The notes beneath the pieces were generated by a model. The model was not told the origin of the DNA. It did no database searches and saw only the letters and a list, made by a program, of their open reading frames with translations. A stretch of 64,000 bases of DNA from Saussurea involucrata (taxonomy: Eukaryota; Streptophyta; Magnoliopsida; Asterales; Asteraceae). A program made the translations under genes and the position numbers. Below, one piece after another: positions 10,291-19,454 of this stretch. The stretch covers positions 32,661,001 through 32,725,000 of the forward strand of contig CM066314.1 in NCBI GenBank assembly GCA_033807775.1. The letters run 5' to 3'. The number at the start of each line of letters is the position of its first letter. Within the stretch, counting starts at the first letter, position 1.

Positions 10291-11650
10291 TGATAACGCC
10301 ACTTTTTGGCGTTATTTTCGGTTCTCAAACCAATGAGATTGGCTTGTGTTCAAGTAAAAAGGCGTGTATTTTACGGTTTATCTAGTGAATTATACAGTTT
10401 ATCTAAGAGGCGGCAATCATCGAGAAAAGAAGTTAAAAAGAGCCCAAAACGAGTCCAAACGAAGCCTAACGGAAGCCCAAAAGCCAAGCCCAAGACCCGC
10501 GACCGAACCAGGACCCGAACCGCGAACCAGAAAACGACCCACGTAGCCAAATCCATACGCGCGACTTACCACGCGACTTGCAAGTCGCGTGGCAAGTCGC
10601 GTAACCCACTGTTTCGCGAGTTTCAGTATTTTATTTCGGGTTTTAGGTCACTTTTCGATATCATTCGGACGGCAGACGATCGGGAGCAGCGGAGGGGCGA
10701 TTCTGGGCAATTTTTCGGAGTCCTCGAAGCCACGTTAGAGAGCCGATCAAGGAGACATTCATCACGGAACGTAGAGACGAACACGAGAGGAGGGAGTTAT
10801 CATCACTTTTATTACGATTTCATCTTTCACGATTAATCGTGTTTACATACACTTTTGCATCTTTTTCTCTTGTGTTTGAATCCACCACCGACATGAACTA
10901 ACCGGTTCGTGTTGGGGGTTGGAATGAATTCGGTTTGTAAGCATGTGACGAATTGAATTGAACTTTTATCAGTTTTCCCTAATTAATGGAGTATGTGATT
11001 TTGTTCTTAATGCTTTTGTGAGTTTGGCCAATTTACAATTGATCTGTTGTTAGTAACTGAGTTCGAGAGAATTGATTGCTATTTAGAATTAGGAATTGCA
11101 TACCTAAAGTCCGAAAGGTGATAGAGATATACCGAGTAAGCTTTAGTCCCATTCAAACCGTTAGGTTGATGTCGAGAGATAAAATCTAGCCAATTTAAAC
11201 ATAAATCGTGTACTTAATGTGTTTTGGAATCCATAGGTGAGATAGAGAGATTAAACTTATCCTTTTCAAAATAAAACCCGTTGTTGTTCAAAAGAGAACG
11301 ACGGTGATCTTAAAAGATTTGGGAATCATTAAGGGGATTAACTGGTAACTGCTTTGAGTCAATTGTTTGCATGTGTAGGACCTGAGGATTTCCAACCCTC
11401 AACTTTTCTCTCTATCAAAGTTTCCAAAGCTGTTTCTGTTTTGTCTTGTGTTTGATTTGTTTACTTATTGCAATTAGTGGTTAAAACCAATCTCCCAAAT
11501 TCGACAGTTCAATTAATAGTTCTTATAGTAATTGTGATACTTAGTTCCTAGTTCCCGTGGATTCGATACTCGTACTTACCGTACGTTATTACTTGATTTC
11601 GACACCGTACACTTGCGGTTAGATTCTAGGGGTGTGAAAACCTCGTATCA
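10291..11650 (+). repeat. 3' LTR of the TR-GAG element
   Basis: A 1360-bp direct repeat of 4274-5633. It carries the palindrome at 10569-10592 and ends CGTATCA before the second GTGAG. Confidence 0.95.
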
Positions 11651-11655
11651 GTGAG
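11651..11655. other. Target-site duplication GTGAG, right copy
   Basis: Identical to 4269-4273. Copia element A's LTR resumes here. Confidence 0.95.
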
Positions 11656-12091
11656 CACGAGAATTTGGAGCTGCATTCGGGCCCGCAGGTCGCGCTCGCA
11701 CACAAGTTCGACAATTTTAGCTTACGAAATCGTCCATCGGCACCCCCGCTGTGCGTGGGTAGGTAGGAGTTAGAGTAAAACCAATCAATGAGCTTGTCAA
11801 CTCCTCACATTTCTTTGATTATAAACCAAAGAAAGTTTACTCTCTCTTCCTATGTGGGACACCTTCCCACGCCTAACTTGGTTTTTGCTAATTTCATCCA
11901 ATTACTCATCTTTGAGCATCGATATCTCCTTCACACATACTCCGTTTTGGACGTATTATATATCGTTTCGAAGCTCTCATATAGGAGAACATAAATCTAC
12001 TAAGAGTTAATTATATATAACACACATATACATACATTTAAATGCGTCCAAAGTTTAGTAAAAACCATATTTTTACTAAAAATTTCCAACA
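11651..12091 (-). repeat. 5' LTR of copia element A, part 2
   Basis: Aligns with 45-480 with a small number of substitutions and ends CCAACA at 12091. The next five bases (GTTTG) would be the target duplication; its partner is outside the window. Confidence 0.85.
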
Positions 12092-12500
12092 GTTTGTTCC
12101 TTTGTTTATACCAATCTTGACATAACACTAACTTAAAGTATTTGGTTTTGTTGTTTCTGAAATGTTCAGGGACTAAAGTTAGGAAACTCTCAAAGTATTG
12201 GACTGCGCTTCACTACTCGTGAAACACCAAGGTTAGCGGAGCAAGATTGAGGAGTCTAGAAGGACTAAATGTGAAGATTGCTGCTGAAGTATATAATGTG
12301 GAGATCACCGTTCTTTTTACTTAACACGAATCATTTTTACTCTTTTCAATATTAGAGTTTCTCTCTCGTTTTACTTCTTTCTAGATTTAGGGTTTATTCA
12401 TATCTAGTTAGGGTTTGTTCATCACCTTCAGATCCCTTGAAGGTTTTTGTGTATTCTTTACATTAGTTTGTTAAATAAGATGATGTTACAAGTTTGAACA
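12092..12500 (+). repeat. Truncated 424-bp copia LTR (3' LTR of an upstream composite element)
   Basis: These 409 bp equal positions 16-424 of the LTRs at 29477, 42716 and 59428; the first 15 bp were displaced by copia element A. The fragment ends AAGTTTGAACA and is followed by AATCAAGAGAG, exactly as after the 3' LTR at 43139. At diagnostic sites (GAGGAGTCTAG, CAGATCCCTTG) it agrees with the 3' LTR and not with the 5' LTRs. Confidence 0.85.
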
Positions 12501-12750
12501 AATCAAGAGAGAAAAGAAATCAACGAAAATCTACAAAAATAACAGATTGAAGCGGGAGATGATTGGAAAAAATCAATCGTGAATTCTGAGAATCTTACGG
12601 TTTATAGTTAAGATTTGAAGTGGTAGAGGGTTTTTTTATCGTATGATGAAAAGCATAAAATTTATTTTGGGGAACATAGAGGGTCAAAAGTAATAAAACT
12701 TGTACATGATGCATAAACACTTGTAATTTATAGATTTTTATTAAGAATTA
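12501..12750. repeat. Module M1 (copy 1)
   Basis: AT-rich dispersed segment beginning AATCAAGAGAG. It recurs at about 19455-19700, 43140-43480 and 49425-49680, each time leading into the M2 minisatellite. It has no coding signal. Confidence 0.8.
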
Positions 12751-13605
12751 TTGTAACCCATCAAGGTCCACTACAATTCTTTTAACGTCACTTTAAATTC
12801 GTACAGTCCCGATGCAGTTTATTAACAGCCATCGAGTCTATTACGAGGCATCAAGTCCCAATACAGTTCATTAAGAACCGCCCACCATGCCCATTAAGAG
12901 TCACGGAAGCCATGGATGCCTAGAGACTAGAGAGGTTCATTAACAATAACCGAGTCAGATACATTCCACTGGTTCATTAAGAGTAAGTAAAGCCCATGAA
13001 GGCCAAATACATTTTAGTAAGTGCCACTTTATCCCATGAAGGCCCGATAATTTCAATATGTGTCACGTAAACCCATGAAAGGTCCAATATAGTTCATTAA
13101 TAGCCATGAAAGGTCCAATATAGTTCATTAATAGCCACTAAGTCCAATACGACCCATCTAGGCTCAATAGCTCATTAAGAGACACTATAAACCATCAAAG
13201 CCGAATATATTTCATTAAGCGACACTTATGCCCGTGAAGGCCCAATATTGATCACTAACAACTTCTTAGTTTAATACAAACCATCAAGGCCCAATACAAT
13301 TCATTAAGAACCATCTATAATAGCCTAATACAGGTCATTAAGAGTCACCAAAACTCATGAATGCAGTGAGGTCCAATAACAGTCACTGAGTCAGATGAGA
13401 GCCATCAATGCGGATCAAGTTTGTTAAGAGCCACTAAAGCCCATCAAATTCGTTAAGAGCCACTTAAACCTATGAACTCCAATATAGTTAATTAAGAACC
13501 ACTAAAACACATGAAGACTCAATAAGGTACATTAACATTCCCCGAGTCCATACGACCCACCAAAACCCGTTACAAGTCATTAATAGCCACTAAAGTCCAC
13601 CGCAT
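12751..13605. repeat. Module M2: degenerate ~40-bp minisatellite (copy 1)
   Basis: About twenty imperfect units combine CCCATGAAGGCCCAATA with GTTCATTAAGAGCCACTAA-type phrases. Units are too divergent for a CRISPR and spacers are not unique. Copies are at 19700-20555, 24264-25125, 43480-44335, 49680-50550 and 54225-55075. Confidence 0.85.
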
Positions 13606-14400
13606 ACATATATCAAAAAAAATTGTTTTTGCGATTCAGTTTAGTGAAAACCTTTCAGAAAGTACCTACAGATTACATTTTCATCCATGAATGTACGTAT
13701 ACTATATATGCATATATGTTTGTAATGAATAGATTTATTTATCTGCCTATATGAAAATTATATACATATCTAGATACATTACACATACATCTATAAAAGT
13801 AAGTATACATACAAATTTCCGTTGGATATTCACCGAATGTATTAAAAAAATAAAAGTTTAACTAATGTTAAAATCCACTGAAAATGCAGTTAAATTTTTA
13901 ATAATTGTAAAATAAGTCGAAAATTCAGATTATTTAAAAAAATTGGGGAAGTTTCAGACGGATTTCCTACGGATATTTCGTCAAAAATTAACACATAAAA
14001 CGAAAATGTTTAAGGATATAGGTTACCATATTTTTTCAGATTGGTTGAGTTTATCAGACGCTCACCCCTCCCATACTTCTCGAATTTTTCACCATGCATC
14101 TTCATTGCTCCTTAACGAATAACGGACAGTAAACTACTCGATTTCTTGTTGGTAAACTCAAAATCCCTAACTACATTCATTGTACGATCTAACTGGAGAT
14201 GTTCATAACATTAACCAAGTAACTCGATTGGGTATTTTGTATTCCCTAGGTTTTGATGATTTTTTTTGAATTCAGCTCATAGAAACACATTAACAAATCT
14301 TGAAATCATGGTTTATGATTTGGTAATTGTGGTTTGATGAAACATAGATTCATTCACATATTGTTTAACTTCTAATGACATAGAAATTGATGAAACAGAG
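13606..14400. repeat. Module M3 (copy 1)
   Basis: AT-rich module with the palindrome-rich phrase TATACTATATATGCATATAT near its start and a TTTCCGACGGA...CGTC(G/A)GAAA inverted pair in its middle, partly decayed in this copy. It recurs at about 18642-19240, 20635-21355, 28105-28800 and at the unit 2 equivalents. The TTTCCGACGGA phrase resembles sequences often seen in plant DNA transposons; class not assigned. Confidence 0.7.
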
Positions 14401-14502
14401 ATTGAGTTAGGTGGCGTTTATTTTTAAGAGATGTTGAAGTCTGAAGTCTTATTTCAGTTAAGATTTTTAAGAGGTGGTGCTAATGTCCAAAATCTGAATC
14501 AA
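14230..14502. repeat. 273-bp direct repeat DR1
   Basis: Matches 15316-15588 with an offset of 1086 bp. Between them lie most of a MITE and the U4-like locus. Unit 2 has a single hybrid copy (about 44970-45236). Confidence 0.85.
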
Positions 14503-14873
14503 AATGTAGAATGTTGAGGTGATGAAGGACAAACAACTACAACTATTATTTAAACAACGATAACTGCAGCTTCATTGTTATTTGTTTCTCGTTTATATTT
14601 GTTGTAACACAGTTTTCCAGTTAAGAAGCAATAAATTTAGAGCGAACAACGAGCGGGTGGAATGAATAAGGGATAAAATAGACAATAGTACGTATTCAGA
14701 CGTTTTCAGCTTACAAAAACCAACAGTCTTTTTCTTTCAGATTTCAGACTTCAGCTTACAAAAACAAACAATCTTTTTCTTTCAGATTTCAGACTTCAGC
14801 ACCACCACTTAAAAATTAGAAATGAAATCAGACTTCAGACTTCAGCAACACTTAAAAAACAAACGCCACCTAA
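14408..14873. mobile_element. MITE with TTAGGTGGCGTTT termini
   Basis: Left end TTAGGTGGCGTTT and right end AAACGCCACCTAA are inverted repeats. The subterminal GTCTGAAGTC / GACTTCAGAC and AAGAGGTGGTGCT / AGCACCACCACTT words are also inverted, so both ends belong to one foldback element with a hAT-MITE-like look. The middle includes a 40-bp segment also found at 17086-17125. No transposase is encoded. Confidence 0.75.
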
Positions 14874-14922
14874 GATTTGATGTTGCTGGAATGAAAATAA
14901 AAGGCAATTAGCCCACATTATT

Positions 14923-14933
14923 ATCCCACATCG
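14923..14933 (+). promoter_or_regulatory. snRNA upstream sequence element (USE) before the U4-like locus
   Basis: ATCCCACATCG matches the plant USE consensus RTCCCACATCG exactly. It lies only 46 bp before the U4-like start, and no TATA box lies between, whereas plant snRNA genes normally have the USE near -70 and TATA near -30. The flanking sequence equals that upstream of the U1-like gene at 46369. Confidence 0.8.
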
Positions 14934-14968
14934 GTGTCAGAATGAAACCTAGGGCAAGGGAGGAAAAC

Positions 14969-15086
14969 ATCTTTGCGCTTGGGGCAATGACGCAGCTAAT
15001 GAGGTAATAACCGAGGCTCGTCAATTGCTGGTTGAAAACTATTTCCAAACCCCCTCCTTGGACTTGGGTATTCCCGTTGGCCGTCG
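14969..15086 (+). pseudogene. U4 snRNA-like sequence, TATA-less and 3'-truncated
   Basis: The sequence starts ATCTTTGCGCTTGGGGCAAT, the U4 5' stem that pairs with U6. It continues through the k-turn stem-loop region (GACGCAGCTAATGAGG), the second U6-pairing segment (GCTGGTTGAAAACTATTTCC) and a central stem. It stops before the Sm site and 3' stem-loop expected of a U4 of about 150 nt. The promoter lacks a TATA box, so transcription as a proper snRNA is unlikely. Overlapping minus-strand frame 14908-15102 is incidental. Unit 2 lacks this locus. Confidence 0.82.
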
Positions 15087-15315
15087 ATAGTATAGTAGCC
15101 ACGGAGAGTACAATTTAATCCAACTTTAATTTGACAAATATTATAATTATCTTCCTAAACCATTGTTAAATAATTTGTTCTAATTCTTGTAGCTTGGTTG
15201 CTGCAATTTTGGTAACAATCATGTCTTTTAACTTACAAATAAATTGAAACCCACAACTAAGGCAGTCTAATTCCTTCACAAAAGCCTAAGTTTAATAAGA
15301 AAAATGATGATATTT

Positions 15316-15588
15316 GGGTATTTTGTATTCCCTTGGTTTTCATGATTTTTTTTCCAATCAGCTTATAGAAACACATTAACAAATCTTGAAAGCATGGTTT
15401 ATGATTTGGTAGTTGTGGTTTGATGAAACATAGATTCATTCACATATTGTTTAACTTCTAATGACATAGAGATTGATGAAACAGAGATTGAGTTAGGTGA
15501 CGTTTATTTTTAAGAGATGTTGAAGTCTGAAGTCTTATTTCACTTTAGATTTTTAAGAGGTGGTGCTAAACTCTAAAATCTGAATCAA
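15316..15588. repeat. 273-bp direct repeat DR2
   Basis: Second copy of the 14230-14502 repeat, including the left part of the MITE with GTGACGTTT instead of GTGGCGTTT. Confidence 0.85.
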
Positions 15589-16734
15589 TAAGACTATTTG
15601 TTTTTGAAAACTGACAAACGTCTAAATATAATTGTCTATTTATCCCTAAAAAATTCAACTTAAATACGTCAATTGAAGTGAGCATCGATGATCGAGGGAT
15701 GAAACAAACAAAAAAAGAAACAAAAGAAGAATGATGACAGATTTGCGAGGCTGTGGAGTTTTAATCATATCTCACACACGAAGCCCCGATTTAAGCGTGC
15801 CTTCAACTTTCTTTTTTGAGTTTATTAGACTTTTTTTTATATGTTTTCATTTTTATTTTACTTCGTTTTAAACACGATCGCTTGACTAGATTGTAAATGA
15901 CGTACTAAAGTTTGAACCCGACCAACCCAAGCTAATTAACCCGTACGGTTTGGGTTGGGTTGAGATTTTTCAAACCGTGGGTTGGGGTTTTCAAATGCCT
16001 TCAAGACGACGAATCCATGTGTAGCGTAATATATAATTGATGTAGAGCGTAATATATCTTGAGTTGAAGAAATGCTATGTTTGTTGAAATGGTCAGTGTA
16101 TTCTTTTAGCCGTTACATGCTAGCCTATGTCATTGCCATCGATGAACAATGAATTAAGCATGGGGGTATTTGATAAATACACATTTGAACCTGCTTTTAT
16201 ATTGAATCCATTGCATATCATAATGATTTAATAGGTATTAGATCCCCTTAATTAATCTTGGTTTTGTCATTGCTTCATGATAGATATATAGAGGGTGGAC
16301 TAGAAACAAACGTTGCATATAGTTGATATCATGCGATTTCCATTTATGCAAACCTTGATTTAATCATCATAGTTTCGCCGATTAACTTGAGTAGATACCT
16401 AAATGTGTATTGCTAGATATTACAAACATATATGCATATATAGTATACGCACATTTTTATTGCATCTTTTTAGCTTATGCCTGATTCAGTTCTATAAAAG
16501 CTTATTAAAAAAAACAGTTTAGCCCTTAGTTGACTCTTACTTACAACTATTATTTAACTACTTTAGTGTTCATTTGTTGCAGGGATATGATATACAGCAG
16601 CAGCGAGCTAATTATAATAAATAAATACCAAGTGAAGTAATTAATAACATTTTATTATTTATCTATTAATTAATTCCCATGTCCCAACAGCAACTAACGT
16701 ACAGCAGGTGCAGCTAGCTAGGTTGAAATATATA
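15589..16734. other. AT-rich intergenic DNA upstream of U5
   Basis: I see no gene. It is partly matched by 45236-46020 in unit 2, which lacks about 15745-16010. The stretch 15917-15995 contains several GGTTTGGGTTGGG-like words in both orientations, a low-complexity feature. Confidence 0.6.
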
Positions 16735-16772
16735 TTCCCACATCGCATGGTGAATGCAGATTTAGATATAAA
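16735..16772 (+). promoter_or_regulatory. USE and TATA box of the U5 snRNA gene
   Basis: TTCCCACATCG at 16735-16745 matches the USE except for T at the first position. TATAAA at 16767-16772 lies about 30 bp before the U5 start. The wide spacing between the two elements is of the RNA polymerase II snRNA class. Confidence 0.8.
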
Positions 16773-16798
16773 CCAGGTGTATAAGAAAACCTCCTCAA

Positions 16799-16938
16799 CT
16801 GGTTTCTAAAGTCACGCAGCCATGTGATGAGCACAAAGCGAACTATTCTTTCGCCTTTTACTAAAGAATACCGTGTGCTCGTCACTGCAATTGGCATACG
16901 CCCATTTTTGGAGAGGTTTTCCTTCTAAGGAATGCTTC
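16799..16938 (+). ncRNA. U5: U5 spliceosomal snRNA
   Basis: U5 aligns the two exons during splicing. The invariant loop I, CGCCTTTTACTAAAG, is at about 16851-16866, enclosed by TATTCTTT/AAAGAATA and by the outer arms TGATGAGCAC/GTGCTCGTCA, which pair with one G-U wobble. A Sm-site-like CATTTTTGG follows at about 16911-16919. The 3' hairpin (TTCCTT/AAGGAA) is short, so the exact 3' end is uncertain. USE and TATA are in place upstream. It converges on the U2 gene at 17520-17679, with about 580 bp between their 3' ends. No equivalent was found in unit 2. Confidence 0.88.
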
Positions 16939-17519
16939 TAGCAACTACAGTTCAAATGAAATTTGAAACATGTTTATTTGATTTCAGCTTAGCTTCTTTG
17001 TTTTTTGAATAAATATAAAAAGATGTAGCTAGTTTTATTTTCTAAATTGAAACATCTTTTTAGTTTGATACTGCTAGCTGTAAAAAACGATAACTGCAGC
17101 TTCATTGTTATTTGTTTCTCGTTTATTTCCTTCAATTAATTCACTCCCCCTCAATCTAAGTTGGATCGTGAAGGTGCCCAACTTGCCGAGTAACAACTGA
17201 AAACAGTCGGTCCCTAGTGGCTTGGTAAAGATCGATGTGCACCACCTGTTTTTTTTTGGACATGATGTGTAACGGTTTGATGTATCCAAGAGCTGATCGA
17301 AGAAGTAACAACCCATTTCTATGTGTTTGGTGAGTTCATATGAAAAACCGGGTTGTTTGCTATTTGTCGTACGTGTGGTGTCATTGTCACAGTCAAAGTC
17401 ACGGTCAGTTAATTTTATTATTTATGCAAATCTGGTTCGAATTGTTAGATTAATTATTGTATCACAATTCGTTGTGTTTTAGAGGCAATATGACATATCA
17501 GTTACTTGGTATTTGCGAC

Positions 17520-17679
17520 ACCGTCAACTAGTAGAGCCCAATAGCAAGCTATTGTGACGGGCCTTTCCCCAATAAAAATAAGATTAATATCGAGTAGGCC
17601 GATGGCCTACATATCAGATATTAAACTGATAAGAACAGATACTACACTTGATCTTAGCCAAAAGGCCGAGAAAGGTATG
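17520..17679 (-). ncRNA. U2: U2 spliceosomal snRNA (unit 1), 3' domain shortened
   Basis: U2 pairs with the intron branch point. The minus strand begins ATACCTTTCTCGGCCTTTTG and contains the branch-point recognition word GTAGTA, stem-loop IIa (ATCAG...CTGAT), a perfect stem-loop IIb GTAGGCC/GGCCTAC and a Sm-like TTATTTTTATTGG. The stem AATAGC/GCTATT follows. The expected 3' terminal stem-loop of a ~196-nt U2 is not recognisable: sequence after the GGGCTC word diverges. CAAATACCAAGTAAC, beginning a few bases downstream of the assigned end, is reminiscent of a plant snRNA 3' box. The 5' two-thirds is therefore excellent, and function is uncertain because of the 3' end. Confidence 0.9.
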
Positions 17680-17700
17680 ATTTTTTACTTCTTGGGCCTT

Positions 17701-17756
17701 GGTTTTTATAACAGAGTCTAGTATTGGTTATTTTTGTTACTCAGGCGATGTGGGAT
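17701..17756 (-). promoter_or_regulatory. USE and TATA box of the U2 gene (unit 1)
   Basis: On the minus strand a perfect USE, ATCCCACATCG (17756-17746), is followed 35 bp later by TATAAAAACC (17710-17701), which sits at -22 to -31 from the U2 start. This spacing is typical of polymerase II snRNA promoters, not the shorter polymerase III type. Confidence 0.9.
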
Positions 17757-17759
17757 GTA

Positions 17760-18335
17760 CGTCTCTAAAGGAACCTTTATTCTCGAACATTTGCCTTGAG
17801 CAGATTATTATTGGAACTGCTCCTTCACCATCATCATCAAAATAATCAGCATCTTAATTTCACTCAGGTTACTCTGATTCAGTCATATCTTCCAGCCACT
17901 TCTTAGTTCAATTTATCCATCCAAGACCCACTAATTAATTATACATGTATTGGTCGTCATTAATCAAATTCATGGAGCCCTCTTTTCTCTACTTTCTAGC
18001 TACGTTTACATGTCTATCTTTTATATTGAATTAAGTACTTAACCATATGTGAGGACCAAGTTGGTATATAAAGTGTTGCCCACTAATTAATCACTTGTTT
18101 TGTTGTGGCTACTCTCTAAGTTAATTAACTAATTACTAAAAGATGGTAAAACTGAAAAACTGTACGGGTTTTCCCATAAGGGACCCTTGCATAAATTCTC
18201 GATTTATTATTTTTATACTATATCATTATATCACCTTTTATGGTTACACTGGAATTATCACTATACTTTGTAATCCTTGATATATAAACCAACTACTATC
18301 TTTTATCTAATAAATTATGTATCGTCATATATGGG
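17760..18335. other. Intergenic DNA upstream of U2 (unit 1)
   Basis: No gene recognised. The sequence is almost identical to 47556-48130 in unit 2, so conservation here reflects recent duplication. Confidence 0.6.
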
Positions 18336-18588
18336 GGGTCATTCTCTCGTCGCTACCCGGTCAATGCCTAATCATTCATATACAGTCATAACTAGATGGC
18401 TTAGTGCAATACTCATCACCATTCATCGCCACCAATGGCAGTAACATGACTTCAATTAATTTTCTAAGCAATTTGTACTTTTTACATTAACTAGTATATA
18501 TATTAGTTAGTATATATATATATATATGTATATATATTGATTAAATTAGTATATATAAAAAATTTATTAATATATATATATATATATA
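18336..18588. repeat. Module M5 and TA microsatellite (copy 1)
   Basis: A segment with GGCTTAGTGCAATACTCATC recurs at 25295-25560 of the same unit and at 48140-48395 and 55245-55545. It ends in interrupted TA runs (18501-18588) of different length in each copy. Confidence 0.75.
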
Positions 18589-18642
18589 TCGGGTACCGAG
18601 AGGGTCGGGGGGTGTATAACCCAGCCCCGGCCCCGGTGAATG
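18589..18642. repeat. TA-flanked GC-rich repeat, 3'-deleted copy
   Basis: Begins CGGGTACCGAG after a TA run, like the copies at 27911, 48396 and 57878. It breaks off at CCCCGGTG, joining directly to module M3. The unit 2 copy continues for about 130 bp more, so unit 1 carries a deletion. Confidence 0.75.
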
Positions 18643-19454
18643 TACGTATACTATATATGCATATATGTTTGTAATGAATAGAGATCTGCCTATATGAAAA
18701 TTATATACATATCTAGATACATTACACATACATCTATAAAAGTAAGTAAACATACAAATTTCCGATGGATTTTCATCGAAAGTATTAAAAAAATAAAATT
18801 TTAACTAATGTTAAAATCCACTGAAAGTACAGTTAAATAATAATCTTTTGATTGATTGAAAAATATGTCGAAAATTCAGATTTTTAAAAAAATTTGGGGG
18901 CAGTTTCCGACGGATTTCCTACGGATATTTCGTCAGAAATTAACACATATAAAACGAAAATGTTTAAGGAATTAGGTTACCATACTTTTTCAGATTCGTT
19001 GAGTTTATTAGACGCTCACCCATCCCATACTTCTCGATTTCTTCCCCATGCATCCTCATTGCTCCTTAATGAATAACAGTCAGTAAACTACTCGATTTCT
19101 TGTTGGTAAACTCAAAATCCCTAACTACATTCATTGTACGATCTAACTAGAGATGTTGATAACATTAACCAAGTAACTCGATTGGGTATTTTGTAATCCC
19201 TTGGTTTTCATGATTTTTTTTTCAATTCAGCTTATAGAATGAATGGGAGATCATCCGAAAAAATCTGTTTTAGCACTTCTCAAATGAACCTCTCCCTATA
19301 TATATATATATATATATCAATGCTATATCATTCATATCATGATATCAAAACGCTACCTTTGCAGTTTCTCGCCCCAAGCAACCATCCACGCGTCTTTGAG
19401 GTTTTTAATGGGTATCATATTTGTTTACAATTTTAAGTGCAACAAAAAAAATGC
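18643..19454. repeat. Module M3 (copy 2) and linker
   Basis: Starts GAATGTACGTATACTATATA and includes the TTTCCGACGGA...CGTCAGAAA pair at about 18904-18940. It continues to 19240, where a short TA run (19296-19317) and low-complexity DNA lead into M1. A 60-codon frame shared with other M3 copies follows from DNA identity. Confidence 0.7.

Larger units (their letters stand above)
4274..11650 (+). mobile_element. Non-autonomous Athila-like Ty3/gypsy element with gag-protease only (TR-GAG type)
   Basis: A complete 7377-bp element. It has two 1360-bp LTRs beginning TGATAACGCC and ending CGTATCA, a perfect 5-bp target duplication, a primer-binding site of the Athila type, one long gag-protease frame, and 2.2 kb of non-coding DNA before the 3' LTR. 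No reverse transcriptase, RNase H or integrase sequence can be found in any frame, so it would need enzymes in trans. The LTRs differ at roughly 16 positions by eye (about 1.2%), indicating a fairly recent insertion. It lies inside the 5' LTR of copia element A. Confidence 0.93.
1..12091 (-). mobile_element. Decayed Ty1/copia retrotransposon A, split by a gypsy insertion
   Basis: On the minus strand the order is 5' LTR (12091-11651 continuing at 4273-3679), repetitive leader, protease/pre-integrase remnant, integrase remnant, reverse transcriptase remnant, RNase H tail, polypurine tract and 3' LTR (480 to beyond base 1). This is the copia order. The two LTR copies agree at both ends of the interruption: the sequence at 1-60 continues across the junction formed by bases 4273 and 11651. 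All coding parts are short and broken, and gag is not recognisable. The element sits in a 424-bp copia LTR whose remainder starts at 12092; its left edge lies outside the window. Confidence 0.85.

Noticed and set aside
12751..13605. CRISPR-like repeat array
   Set aside because: The genome is eukaryotic, the units are imperfect and there are no unique spacers. It is a minisatellite.
15917..15995. Telomere-like GGTTTGGG/GGTTGGG words
   Set aside because: They are too few and irregular to be a telomeric tract, and no TTTAGGG array is present.
18894..19076. Frame shared among the M3 copies (also 28336-28560, 48820-49047, 58302-58526)
   Set aside because: It is repeated only because M3 is repeated. 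Frameshifting indels occur between copies and there is no domain.
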